Assembly: GCA_022451835.1 (NCBI GenBank)
Contig: JAKUNX010000018.1
Coordinates: 1-20,686, forward strand
DNA: 20,686 nucleotides
From: Candidatus Poseidoniaceae archaeon
Lineage (GTDB): Archaea > Thermoplasmatota > Poseidoniia > Poseidoniales > Poseidoniaceae
Direction of reading: 5' to 3'
The translations under genes and the position numbers were made by a program. Each line of letters opens with the position of its first letter. Within the stretch, counting starts at the first letter, position 1. Below the pieces are notes generated by a model. That model did not search any database, was not told where the DNA came from, and worked only from the letters and a program-made list of their open reading frames with translations. Shown piece after piece: positions 8,301-14,767 of the stretch.

Positions 8301-10250
8301 TTTCAGTTCACGTTCGGTTCCAGATTCTAAAAACTGAGCAATGCGCACCTGAACTTGATCAAATTGTTCACTTGAAGGGAAATCGGTAGTACCTGAGATA
8401 GTGGCAGTATCGCCTTCAAGCCACCATGTGCCATTTGACGGTTGGCTTATGGATACAAAGTCTCCTGAACCATTACCGCTTGGGGGGGGATTGACTACAC
8501 CAGTGTCCTCTAACGCAGTACAAGGTTGATCAAGAGCGAAATCTATTGCACAAGATGCATCGATTAGACCGAATCCCCACTTCTCATGCCAACGATCAGA
8601 AACGGTATTTGCTGGTTTTTCTCTAAGTTCTGATGAATTCCTAATAACATCCATCACTTCAAATGCATCGAGAGATGGTGCAGCTTCTCTTACTAGAGCA
8701 ACTATACCTGATGCAATAGGTGTCGCCATACTGGTGCCATCTTTCTCATCATAATCTGAATCGGCTTCCGGCCTTGGCGCACCAGGGAACGATGTTCCAG
8801 TAGCAGCAGTTGCAGAAATAATATTCGAACCGTATGATGATATGTCAGGTTTGAGTTCATCCCATTCATTATCATCACCATCATCTAGCCTTGGGCCAAA
8901 ATTGGAAAAACTCGAGATGCCATCATTGGTTCGATTAGTTGTACCAAAATCAGAAGCCGAAGAAACTGCAAAGCCCATATCTGCACTGGCTGGCGAAGGC
9001 ACTCTCTTGGAGCCATCATTACCCATCGCAATTACACAAACAATGTCTGAATTCTCTGTAGCGTTATTAATCAGTCTTGCTTCACCGCCTGTACCATTGT
9101 CACCCTCATCACCAGGATTAAGTGGAGATGATACCGAACCAAACGACATAGAACCTATTTGGATACCTCTGCTCGAAGAGTTATGCCCCCAATCGGTGTC
9201 AGCATTGTTAATCATCCACTGAATTCCGTTGATTGAATACTGTGAATTAGTTCCACCTGCATCAGTTAACACTTTGATGTCGACAAGATATGCACCGGGT
9301 GCGGTACCAACATGAACTCTAGATGAATCTCCCGTACCTAAAGCAGAACCTGCAACGTGTGTCCCATGACCCTGCCCATCATCTGGATCTTGTGAGCCAT
9401 CTGGATTTGATGCTGTAGATGTAGCATCATAACCTGCAACCCATTTGTGGTCGTCATAAGAAAGAGGATTGGTGTCTGGGGCATCATCTTGATCGTCGAA
9501 ATCATTCAGAGAGCGGTGCTCATTATCCACACCTGTATCTAATATTGCAATAACAACTCCATCGCCTGTATATCCACGTTCATATGCAGTTTCAGAATAA
9601 ATATCGGATGGCATTGCTCTTGTTGCCTTTCCTGCAATGTCATTACTCGGCACCATTACATTTTGCATCTCTATTACAACCACGCCATTAAGGTGATAAA
9701 TGTCCATCAAAGCACTAACTGGGACTTTGTCAACTACGATAGAATCAATGCTCTCTGGTCTATCAAACCAAGCACCTGAATCTTCGCCAACCCAATTGTG
9801 AGATTGTAAAACTTCTTGCAATTCAAACACTTCAACCTCGGTTGGATGCCAAGCGTAATCTACGATTATAGCAACTGTTTTCATACCATCTTCTGCAATT
9901 ATTGCCGTTGGAGAAATTGAATCATAACCAGCAATTACTCTCTGTAAACGATCATCCATACCGTTCCAATCCAAGTCTGGCCCATAACTTTGCCACCAGC
10001 CATCTTTTTCTGAAGCAGGCAAATCTCCTCTAAGGTCAAGCCTTAATGGCCTTTCACACAGATCTTCACCACACATGAGTGGAGGCAGTCCCTCGATTAG
10101 AATCGGTTCAACATGAGTGATTTGGGCTTCATCGTCTAAATTTTCATCCCCGCTAACTGGAAATGATGAGGCGGCAGAAGAGCAATCTGCAATCAGGAAA
10201 ATCAACGCGATTAATATCGCTGAGCGACGCAAGCCGATATTAGAACTCAT
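5316..10250 (-). CDS. Giant membrane-anchored subtilisin-like (S8) protease with cytosolic zinc ribbon
   Basis: The 1644-residue protein is secreted and anchored. A signal peptide covers residues 1-27 (RRSAILIALIFLIAD). An I9-like propeptide spans about 124-200. The S8 catalytic domain runs about 225-575 with Asp238 (AILDTGVD), His295 (GHGTHVAG), oxyanion Asn411 (AMGND) and Ser507 (GTSMATP), so it should be active. Beta-sandwich modules follow at about 600-700 and 705-800, then two CARDB-like modules at about 809-925 and 928-1045, then about 380 residues that look like propeller repeats. One membrane helix lies at about 1441-1462, followed by RR, an acidic and then basic (RLERRMKRKQQR) and Pro-rich linker. 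A C-terminal ribbon has Cys1616, Cys1619, Cys1635 and Cys1638 on the cytosolic side. It probably degrades extracellular protein. A C8 tract sits right after the catalytic domain (residues 588-590). The ATG at 10250 immediately precedes the signal peptide. Confidence 0.93.
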   Translation of the reverse strand: MSSNIGLRRSAILIALIFLIADCSSAASSFPVSGDENLDDEAQITHVEPILIEGLPPLMCGEDLCERPLRLDLRGDLPASEKDGWWQSYGPDLDWNGMDDRLQRVIAGYDSISPTAIIAEDGMKTVAIIVDYAWHPTEVEVFELQEVLQSHNWVGEDSGAWFDRPESIDSIVVDKVPVSALMDIYHLNGVVVIEMQNVMVPSNDIAGKATRAMPSDIYSETAYERGYTGDGVVIAILDTGVDNEHRSLNDFDDQDDAPDTNPLSYDDHKWVAGYDATSTASNPDGSQDPDDGQGHGTHVAGSALGTGDSSRVHVGTAPGAYLVDIKVLTDAGGTNSQYSINGIQWMINNADTDWGHNSSSRGIQIGSMSFGSVSSPLNPGDEGDNGTGGEARLINNATENSDIVCVIAMGNDGSKRVPSPASADMGFAVSSASDFGTTNRTNDGISSFSNFGPRLDDGDDNEWDELKPDISSYGSNIISATAATGTSFPGAPRPEADSDYDEKDGTSMATPIASGIVALVREAAPSLDAFEVMDVIRNSSELREKPANTVSDRWHEKWGFGLIDASCAIDFALDQPCTALEDTGVVNPPPSGNGSGDFVSISQPSNGTWWLEGDTATISGTTDFPSSEQFDQVQVRIAQFLESGTERELKPWTIAGGEIDDWRLNVNVLEDWIQADEEYVIISVKLYDTVNEAESNIDFRVINLARMKVTIASPNVGESVSGMVEFSGTVDGIQHDYMEYKVDNGQWEFAIDLPALEVGSQDWSFNWDSTTVTDGSTRLSFRMVNESEVKTDDIRRTIDVDNMPAAPDFVFTGVVEVLDEVGLPVQSAVAGSILTVKFTIENVGDLDADDVFITLNAPGDDSDVYPSDITISNLDDGDELEITLYWWATEVGTHTVTLSIDPSMNYDDPNPEDNSYSFSFEVEERPVEPRLRFMQGAYQTVPLIPNPGQEYTIVVRVDNLGQTDATGLLLTLYSDVDDIGWSEIGQDNITIIPGSDSSSGYDEARFAIPENLSVIGGTDFRVTMSGDGVESEYSELRFTVVVNEVGIDSPVRLNLLSGESVIDFVGMEESGLLFTTVDGELHVRTVTESSSGAWATLADVKLADSWAGELTAILRDDVLVHAAWTENVLSQQGYFLSHIAMTSITSAGETTEKQTHMQAIKLSEGRYWGLDMAKKGDRIVLAGYHRDIATGGSYNDITSIFVLMSDTPLIQSSWSSSYILANIDIKPSQGDSLAIALGEENMHILYQEIRDDVTGIDRVGLMYAHGKEWNPSWSFQYSVGDFASNAQLEVYQKNDRDVLAATWVEGFGGESKIAYVITDNLWSADAPEYMIAAGVTNLEMSSYEEKISLVYDEINVYGPMTRYGILDVEESEFALSNLIAEGFTLGYASTKEESIILVSSSSGTMSFKTIVSLENEQLDQEEKTFLETLLEPLPGDATTKAIILALTVLVISVIFLYLVVSLRRSNRETEELILSAVIETSEDDVEIMVDIESDDEPDMAINMDAEELVVQSIVEPKLEVVDEPEETLEQTLAAKAESGEGNSRLERRMKRKQQRELVEITEKMLANVPQPAQATLPPIDATLQPVDLAELPPPSASELPPMPLPNMPIPQKEAHCQECSAKFTIKDLRLTKVNCPICDAVVEL
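8482..8489 (-). repeat. C8 homopolymer at the end of the protease catalytic domain
   Basis: On the coding strand eight C residues encode Pro588-Pro590, right after the S8 domain and before the first Ig-like module. Losing one C would end translation about a dozen codons later. Gaining one would bring a stop three codons after the Pro codons. Either change would leave a secreted protease domain without the modules, membrane anchor or zinc ribbon. The frame is intact as given. Confidence 0.6.
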
Positions 10251-10318
10251 TGAAATTGACCCCTTCGATGTCTAACCTGAGACTTGTCCATGTTTTGATA
10301 GTATCCTCTCCTCGACCC

Positions 10319-10348
10319 TTCCCCAACCCCCTTAGGGGGTTTGGGGAA
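10319..10348. terminator. Strong GC-rich hairpin immediately after the rhomboid gene
   Basis: A near-perfect inverted repeat has arms TTCCCCAACCCCC (10319-10331) and GGGGGTTTGGGGAA (10335-10348), a TTA loop and one bulged base. It starts one base after the rhomboid stop codon. It could end or stabilise the rhomboid mRNA, or separate it from the protease gene. No T-tract follows on the minus strand, so it is not a standard archaeal or Rho-independent terminator. The role is inferred. Confidence 0.45.
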
Positions 10349-10349
10349 A

Positions 10350-11390
10350 TTATGGCCAATTGAAAAGTTCCGGGTTTTTTGAACATTGTATATGAGGTCC
10401 ATCTGAGCGCTCCACTACTCCCAATTTACTACCACATTCTGGACATGTAGAAATTTCTGCTATGTGCTCCATCCAAGCTAATCTTGTTTCAGGTTCATCA
10501 CTGGATTCCATTAAACTCTTTACCGGCCCCCTAAGATGCTTAGGAAGTTCATAATTTTGCGACTCCCAAGGATCACCAATTTCCGATAAATCTTTCATCT
10601 GTTGCTTAATTTGTTTTAGACGATTGATTACTTCACTAGATGATGATGGCCCTCCATCCTCAATTCCTAATGGTACTGGACCTCCACGAGCAACTAATGG
10701 CAACATGACATATGCAAGAACAAATCCACCTAAGTGAGCCATATGTCCTACATCACTTGCCCTTTCCAAACCGTACGTCGAATAAGCTCTAACGACCTCT
10801 AAACCAAAATAAATCAAAGCCAAATAAAATACTGGCCATTTCCGAATCAGTATCAAAGGAAAGGGAATTTCATCTTTCGGCCAGCCTGCCAAATATGCAC
10901 CAAATAGACCGAATGCGGCTCCAGAAGCGCCAAGAGCCGGTCTTGAGGAATCGATATTGAACAAAAACCAGGCAATTGATCCGCCTATTAAACCTATGAA
11001 ATAAATTGCAGCAAAACGCTGCCTACCAAGTCTCTGCTCCAATGGAATTCCAACTAGCGAAATTACCAAAATATTACCTAAAACATGAGTTGCATCAAAT
11101 TGACTATGAAGAAAACCCGCTGAAATGAAAGTTATCCAACCTGAAGGTTGTTTCGCCTCAGTGGGTCTCATCCAAAGATCATCCCATAACCAAATTGTGA
11201 CTAAATCAAGATTATACATTAATGTCCAAATAACTTGTACTAAGTAACCAAGTAGTAGGCCAACTGTCATTGAAAGGGCGAAGGAAGTTTTGTGACGAAA
11301 TGAATAAATTAACGGCCAAAAAACTGCAATAATCCAAACCACGAATAGACTACCTTCAACCACGCTGAACTGCGTAAATTGGGCCGCCAT
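10350..11390 (-). CDS. Rhomboid-family intramembrane serine protease with Cys-rich tail
   Basis: Rhomboids cut membrane helices within the bilayer. The 346-residue protein has two extra N-terminal hydrophobic segments (about 10-30 and 40-65), then a six-helix rhomboid core. The core carries His102 and Asn106 (THVLGN), the nucleophile Ser156 in GASGAAFG, and the catalytic His219 in HMAHLGG, so the dyad is intact. After the core (about residue 232) comes a roughly 110-residue soluble tail with a helical segment (EVINRLKQIKQQMKDL) and a partial zinc-ribbon motif (C316-PE-C319 with a third Cys336 and no clear fourth). It precedes the giant S8 protease on the same strand, with 99 bases and a hairpin between them. 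The start at 11390 gives MAAQFTQF. The gene is divergent from the ABC exporter. Confidence 0.92.
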   Translation of the reverse strand: MAAQFTQFSVVEGSLFVVWIIAVFWPLIYSFRHKTSFALSMTVGLLLGYLVQVIWTLMYNLDLVTIWLWDDLWMRPTEAKQPSGWITFISAGFLHSQFDATHVLGNILVISLVGIPLEQRLGRQRFAAIYFIGLIGGSIAWFLFNIDSSRPALGASGAAFGLFGAYLAGWPKDEIPFPLILIRKWPVFYLALIYFGLEVVRAYSTYGLERASDVGHMAHLGGFVLAYVMLPLVARGGPVPLGIEDGGPSSSSEVINRLKQIKQQMKDLSEIGDPWESQNYELPKHLRGPVKSLMESSDEPETRLAWMEHIAEISTCPECGSKLGVVERSDGPHIQCSKNPELFNWP

Positions 11391-11478
11391 GACAATGCTT
11401 AGGGCTTACCATTTTTGAAGTAGTGCAGAAATATAGGTAAATGGTAGCATTCATTGCTGTTTAGCCAATCGCTCAACC

Positions 11479-12696
11479 ATGGCAGAGCCTATTTTGGAAC
11501 TGAACAATGTCACGGTTCGGCGCGGAATGGGAGTAGTGTTGAGGGATTTTTCTCTCAAGGTAAATGCTGGTGAATGTGTTTTGTTGCATGGCGAAAATGG
11601 TGTTGGGAAATCAACAGTCATAGAAACTGCTGCACGGTTACTACCGCTAGAAAGTGGCTTTGTCAAGCATAATGGAATGATGATTTGTGACGGCGAAGGA
11701 CGGAGAAATAATCCTGCTAAGCCTTTTGGATTAACTCTTCAAGCAAACTGCTTGGTGCCGAGTCAAACAGTTCAACAACAATTAGACAATGTTGTTGCGT
11801 TAAGCGATAAGTCCTATAATGTGAAACCGATTATTGAAAGTTACAAAATTGGTAATCGTCGAAATGATAAAATTGCTCACTTGTCTGGTGGACAACAAAG
11901 AAAAGTTGCCGTCATAAGTGGACTTATTCCGGGAATGGTTAGCCAAGAAAGTAGGCTTATTTTGCTAGATGAGCCAGACTCTGGACTTGATGATGATTCC
12001 GTTGAAATATTAGTTAAGCAAATTCACATGCTGAGAAATCTAGGACATGGTTTTGTCATTGCATCTCACAACAAGCGTCTAAAAGAATGTGCAACATCAT
12101 TACACGACCTAAGTGAAGCCACTAATCAAACTCCAGATTTTAGCGAGGTTTGGGAAGTTAATTCTGATGATAAAAATTATTCTTTACTTAGAACCAAAAT
12201 TGGTTGGAATCTTAATTTTACTACTCTGGTTTCAGTCCAAAGAAATTGGTTAGCGGCGTTATTGGTGATGGGTGGATTATTGTCAATTGCTGACCCCTTA
12301 ACATTATCAGATAGAGATGTAATCTTGATGGGATTCACACTGGCTCCTGCCTTTACTATGGGATTAGTCGGCGATCCTGTGTTCAAAATACTCAGTGAAC
12401 AAAGAGCTATCGATTGGTGGCGTGCTCAAAATAATTCTGTGCCAAATTCATACCTTGAAAGCATTATTAGTGGCTTTTTGATTACTGCAATTGCCATGCA
12501 AATATTCATTCAATCAGTTGATTACAGAATAATTCTTGCTGGAGGAGGAATTGTACTATCAACTTCTTTTGTAGTACGATTTTTGCAGATGAGCACAATT
12601 AGATTACCTCGTAGTAATGCAGTTTTCATTAGACTTTTAACTCCTATTTTGATACTGCCCTGGGGCATTATTGTCGATTATTGTGCTAAATTATAA
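11479..12696 (+). CDS. ABC exporter, ATPase and permease in one chain (CcmA/CcmB-like heme exporter)
   Basis: In System I cytochrome c maturation, the CcmA ATPase and CcmB permease work with CcmC and CcmD to load heme onto CcmE. This 405-residue protein joins both parts. The ATPase (about 1-215) has Walker A GENGVGKST (38-46), Q-loop Gln88, signature LSGGQQRKV (135-143), Walker B LILLDEPDSGLDDD and H-loop His197 (ASHNKR). Residues about 253-405 hold about five membrane helices, somewhat shorter than a free-standing CcmB of about 220 residues with six. The CcmB assignment rests mainly on context, since ccmC and a ccmD-like gene follow directly, and not on clear sequence motifs. No Shine-Dalgarno precedes the ATG at 11479. 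A generic ABC transporter half remains possible. Confidence 0.75.
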   Translation: MAEPILELNNVTVRRGMGVVLRDFSLKVNAGECVLLHGENGVGKSTVIETAARLLPLESGFVKHNGMMICDGEGRRNNPAKPFGLTLQANCLVPSQTVQQQLDNVVALSDKSYNVKPIIESYKIGNRRNDKIAHLSGGQQRKVAVISGLIPGMVSQESRLILLDEPDSGLDDDSVEILVKQIHMLRNLGHGFVIASHNKRLKECATSLHDLSEATNQTPDFSEVWEVNSDDKNYSLLRTKIGWNLNFTTLVSVQRNWLAALLVMGGLLSIADPLTLSDRDVILMGFTLAPAFTMGLVGDPVFKILSEQRAIDWWRAQNNSVPNSYLESIISGFLITAIAMQIFIQSVDYRIILAGGGIVLSTSFVVRFLQMSTIRLPRSNAVFIRLLTPILILPWGIIVDYCAKL

Positions 12697-12717
12697 CCTC
12701 CAACTTCAATAAGGAGG
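12697..12717 (+). promoter_or_regulatory. Shine-Dalgarno upstream of ccmC, with a complementary CCTCC that could mask it
   Basis: AAGGAGG at 12711-12717 is the strongest Shine-Dalgarno-like sequence in the window. CCTCC at 12697-12701, directly after the ABC gene stop, can pair with it across an 11-base loop. The ccmC ATG (12734) is 16 bases further, an unusually long spacer. An out-of-frame ATG at 12721 is only 3 bases away. Confidence 0.35.
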
Positions 12718-12733
12718 CGCATGAGCACCAATC

Positions 12734-13432
12734 ATGCGAGTAAAGTCTGGAGAGATAATTCTCGCTTTGGGATTCTTAGGCCTAATGCTTACTCTATACC
12801 TTGCATTTTTGTGGGCGCCAAGTGTTAATATCAATGCTTTTGAATCTCCAGAGGCACAGAGGATATTTTACTGGCATGTGCCTGCAGCATGGGCTGCTTT
12901 CATCGCTTTTGCTGTGTTATTTGTCGGCTCAGCACTTTGGTTTTTCAAGCGAAGTCCGCTTGGTTGGAAATTGCACATCGCCGGCTCAGAGGCTGGTCTT
13001 GCTTGTGGTTTGATGGCAGTTTGGTCTGGTTGCGTTTGGGGTGCTGCAGAATGGGGCACGCCTTGGGACTGGGAAGATTGGCGCCTCAACTCATTTGGTC
13101 TACTAACTCTGTTGGCGCTATTTTTGGTACTCGGTAGGCAAAGTCAGCCCGATGGAGTTGAAAGTAGGGACACATTCTCAACATTTGGTTTGTATGGATT
13201 TGTTTTGGTACCTCTAACGTATGTCGCCACTAGAATATGGGTCATTAGACACCCGGGTCCAGTGATTGGAGGCGATGAAGACAGTTCTATCTCTGGAGAC
13301 ATGGCATTAGTTTTGTTGATTGGTGCACTATCCTTTACCACACTAATTATCGGCCACATACTTACTTCGATAGAAATTACCAAATTTGAGCAACGGATGG
13401 ATAGGCTGCAAAAGAAACTGGATGGTGAGTAA
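12734..13432 (+). CDS. ccmC: Heme exporter/chaperone CcmC
   Basis: CcmC is a six-helix membrane protein that binds heme on the outer face and delivers it to CcmE during cytochrome c assembly. The 232-residue product has the expected length and landmarks: His48 in YWHVPAAW, the tryptophan-rich WWD motif at about 102-118 (WGAAEWGTPWDWEDWRLNS), and the second heme-ligand His173 in RHPGPV after a further helix. Compared with the motif as I remember it (WGTWWVWDARLTS), this one has an extra residue (EDW in place of DA) before RL. It lies 37 bases after the ABC ATPase-permease gene, and the ccmD-like start follows its stop with no gap, so the three form one operon. The ATG at 12734 is the first usable start, because an in-frame TGA lies just upstream at 12722. 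Confidence 0.9.
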   Translation: MRVKSGEIILALGFLGLMLTLYLAFLWAPSVNINAFESPEAQRIFYWHVPAAWAAFIAFAVLFVGSALWFFKRSPLGWKLHIAGSEAGLACGLMAVWSGCVWGAAEWGTPWDWEDWRLNSFGLLTLLALFLVLGRQSQPDGVESRDTFSTFGLYGFVLVPLTYVATRIWVIRHPGPVIGGDEDSSISGDMALVLLIGALSFTTLIIGHILTSIEITKFEQRMDRLQKKLDGE

Positions 13433-13621
13433 ATGGAAGATAAAACATACCTTTCAATAGCATATTTAGGAATGATTTTTGCATTAGCAATTTGGACCTG
13501 GACGGTTGTTTCGCGCAGTCGAAATATGGAGCAGAGAATCATTGCTATGGAAGAAAGTTTGAACATTAAACCATCTAATGCTGACTCTATTGCAGAATTA
13601 AATGCTAAAAATGAAGAATAA
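13433..13621 (+). CDS. CcmD-like small membrane protein
   Basis: CcmD is a tiny single-helix protein that releases heme-loaded CcmE from the CcmABC complex. This 62-residue product has one membrane helix (about 7-27, LSIAYLGMIFALAIWTWTVV), a basic patch (SRSRN) and a helical, charged tail (MEQRIIAMEESL), which matches the CcmD layout. CcmD sequences are too short and divergent to assign by sequence alone, so the call rests on size, topology and position. Its ATG follows the ccmC stop directly, with a GGTGA Shine-Dalgarno inside the end of ccmC (13424-13428, spacer 4), indicating coupled translation. Confidence 0.7.
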   Translation: MEDKTYLSIAYLGMIFALAIWTWTVVSRSRNMEQRIIAMEESLNIKPSNADSIAELNAKNEE

Positions 13622-13662
13622 TCTTGGCACAAATTGAAACCAAGACGCATCTACGGTAGGTT

Positions 13663-13667
13663 GGTGA
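13663..13667 (+). promoter_or_regulatory. Shine-Dalgarno for the NMD3 gene
   Basis: GGTGA lies 4 bases before the ATG at 13672, the same motif and spacing as before the ccmD-like gene. It supports this start and suggests readthrough from the ccm operon across a 50-base gap with no terminator visible. Confidence 0.5.
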
Positions 13668-13671
13668 AGAC

Positions 13672-14742
13672 ATGACGGGGCTAGGTGCAGATTTTTGTCT
13701 TGTGTGTGGCGCACCACCTCCTCTATTCGGTGATCGGTTGTGTGAATCATGTCTACGCAAACGGACAAAATTGGCTGAAGTTCCCGAAAATGTCCCATGG
13801 GTTAGATGTGCAAGATGTGGCATAGTCGAGATACAAGGCAAGTGGGTAAGCATTTCGGAAGATGAAGTCTGGGATGAACTAATTCAGCGTAATATAAAAT
13901 TTCATGTTGATGCAGAGGACATTTCAATTGCTGTTGAAACACAAACAATTTCTGACAGACATACTCTCATCCATCTCCAACTCGAAGGAGTTATTGATTC
14001 ACTATTATTCCAAGAAGAACACACTATGAGAGCTAGAATGGCAAATGGTGTTTGCTTAACTTGTACTAGAAGAGCCGGTAATTATTATGAAGCAACTGTG
14101 CAACTTCGCTCAAGTGGCAGAAAATTGAGCGAAGAAGAATATCAAAATCTACGTTATACACTTGATACTGTTAAGGAATCTTTGTCTGATGATCCGATGT
14201 TTTTCATTACTAATGAAGGACCGGTAACTGGTGGTTATGATGTTGTGATGGGTAGTAAAGGCTTAGCCCGCGCTTGGGGTCGTCATCTAACTAAGGAATA
14301 CGGTGGACAAGTAGTTGAAACTAATTCAACTGTCGGTAGAAAAGATGGAATCGATGTGACAAGACTAACCCTGCTATATCGTAAGCCAGGTTATGAACTT
14401 GGAGATGTAATTAGATGGAGAGACAATCTTTGGCGTCCTGCCTCTTGGACTAAAGATGGTGCGATAATTGAACGAATAGACCGTCAAGAAAGAACTGGGG
14501 CGTCTTGGCGAGACCTAGAATCGTCAAAAGTTATGTCTCGTATGTCTGAACATATTATTGCTGAACTAATCAATCAAGATTCATCTGTTGGGGAATTTCT
14601 TGACCCGACTACTTGGACAATGGCATCAGTGAGATTGCCATATGATCACAACGGCAGAAATGTAATCCGTATTGCTCGTATTGACGGTGAATGGTTTGCT
14701 CTGCATCAGATGGCTATTGACGAAAATAGTAGTATAGAGTAA
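13672..14742 (+). CDS. nmd3: NMD3-family 60S/50S ribosomal subunit protein
   Basis: In eukaryotes NMD3 is the large-subunit export adaptor; archaeal homologues keep the N-terminal zinc region and core and are thought to act in large-subunit assembly. This 356-residue protein has the zinc-binding pairs C9-x2-C12, C24-x2-C27, C46-x2-C49 and C128-x2-C131. The second set is followed by the signature TRRAGNYYEATVQLR. Later family motifs are VTGGYDVVMGSKGLA, TVGRKDGIDVTRLTLLYRKPGYELGDVI and a C-terminal oligonucleotide-binding-like segment. The length is typical of archaeal members. It is a cytosolic protein. It lies downstream of the heme-export genes with no functional link I can see. Confidence 0.9.
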   Translation: MTGLGADFCLVCGAPPPLFGDRLCESCLRKRTKLAEVPENVPWVRCARCGIVEIQGKWVSISEDEVWDELIQRNIKFHVDAEDISIAVETQTISDRHTLIHLQLEGVIDSLLFQEEHTMRARMANGVCLTCTRRAGNYYEATVQLRSSGRKLSEEEYQNLRYTLDTVKESLSDDPMFFITNEGPVTGGYDVVMGSKGLARAWGRHLTKEYGGQVVETNSTVGRKDGIDVTRLTLLYRKPGYELGDVIRWRDNLWRPASWTKDGAIIERIDRQERTGASWRDLESSKVMSRMSEHIIAELINQDSSVGEFLDPTTWTMASVRLPYDHNGRNVIRIARIDGEWFALHQMAIDENSSIE

Positions 14743-14745
14743 AAA
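14732..14745 (+). promoter_or_regulatory. Possible TATA box for the sugar isomerase gene
   Basis: The AT-rich run TATAGAGTAAAAAG straddles the nmd3 stop and is centred about 28 bases before the ATG at 14768. No Shine-Dalgarno lies at a normal distance, so a leaderless transcript starting inside the operon region is plausible. This is positional evidence only. Confidence 0.25.
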
Positions 14746-14767
14746 GGATGAGCCAATCCATCACTCG

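Noticed and set aside
8842..9222. Long open frame on the plus strand inside the subtilase gene (126 codons)
   Set aside because: It is antisense to the highly conserved catalytic domain, Ser/Pro-rich as expected of a mirror frame, and has no Shine-Dalgarno or domain.
10175..10195. Lipobox-like IADC at the end of the protease signal peptide
   Set aside because: Asp directly before the Cys is not tolerated in typical lipoboxes, and the protein already has a C-terminal membrane anchor.
11770..11800. Inverted repeat CAACAACAATT / AATGTTGTTG
   Set aside because: It lies inside the ABC gene and follows from the coding sequence QQQLDNVVA. No regulatory role is suggested.
12721..12828. Open frame of 35 codons starting 3 bases after the GGAGG before ccmC
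   Set aside because: It overlaps ccmC in another frame, the spacer is too short for efficient initiation, and the peptide has no recognisable feature. It is mentioned only as part of the leader finding.
13144..13650. Minus-strand open frame of 168 codons across ccmC and the ccmD-like gene
   Set aside because: It is antisense to two well-supported genes, with no promoter or start signal and no recognisable motif.
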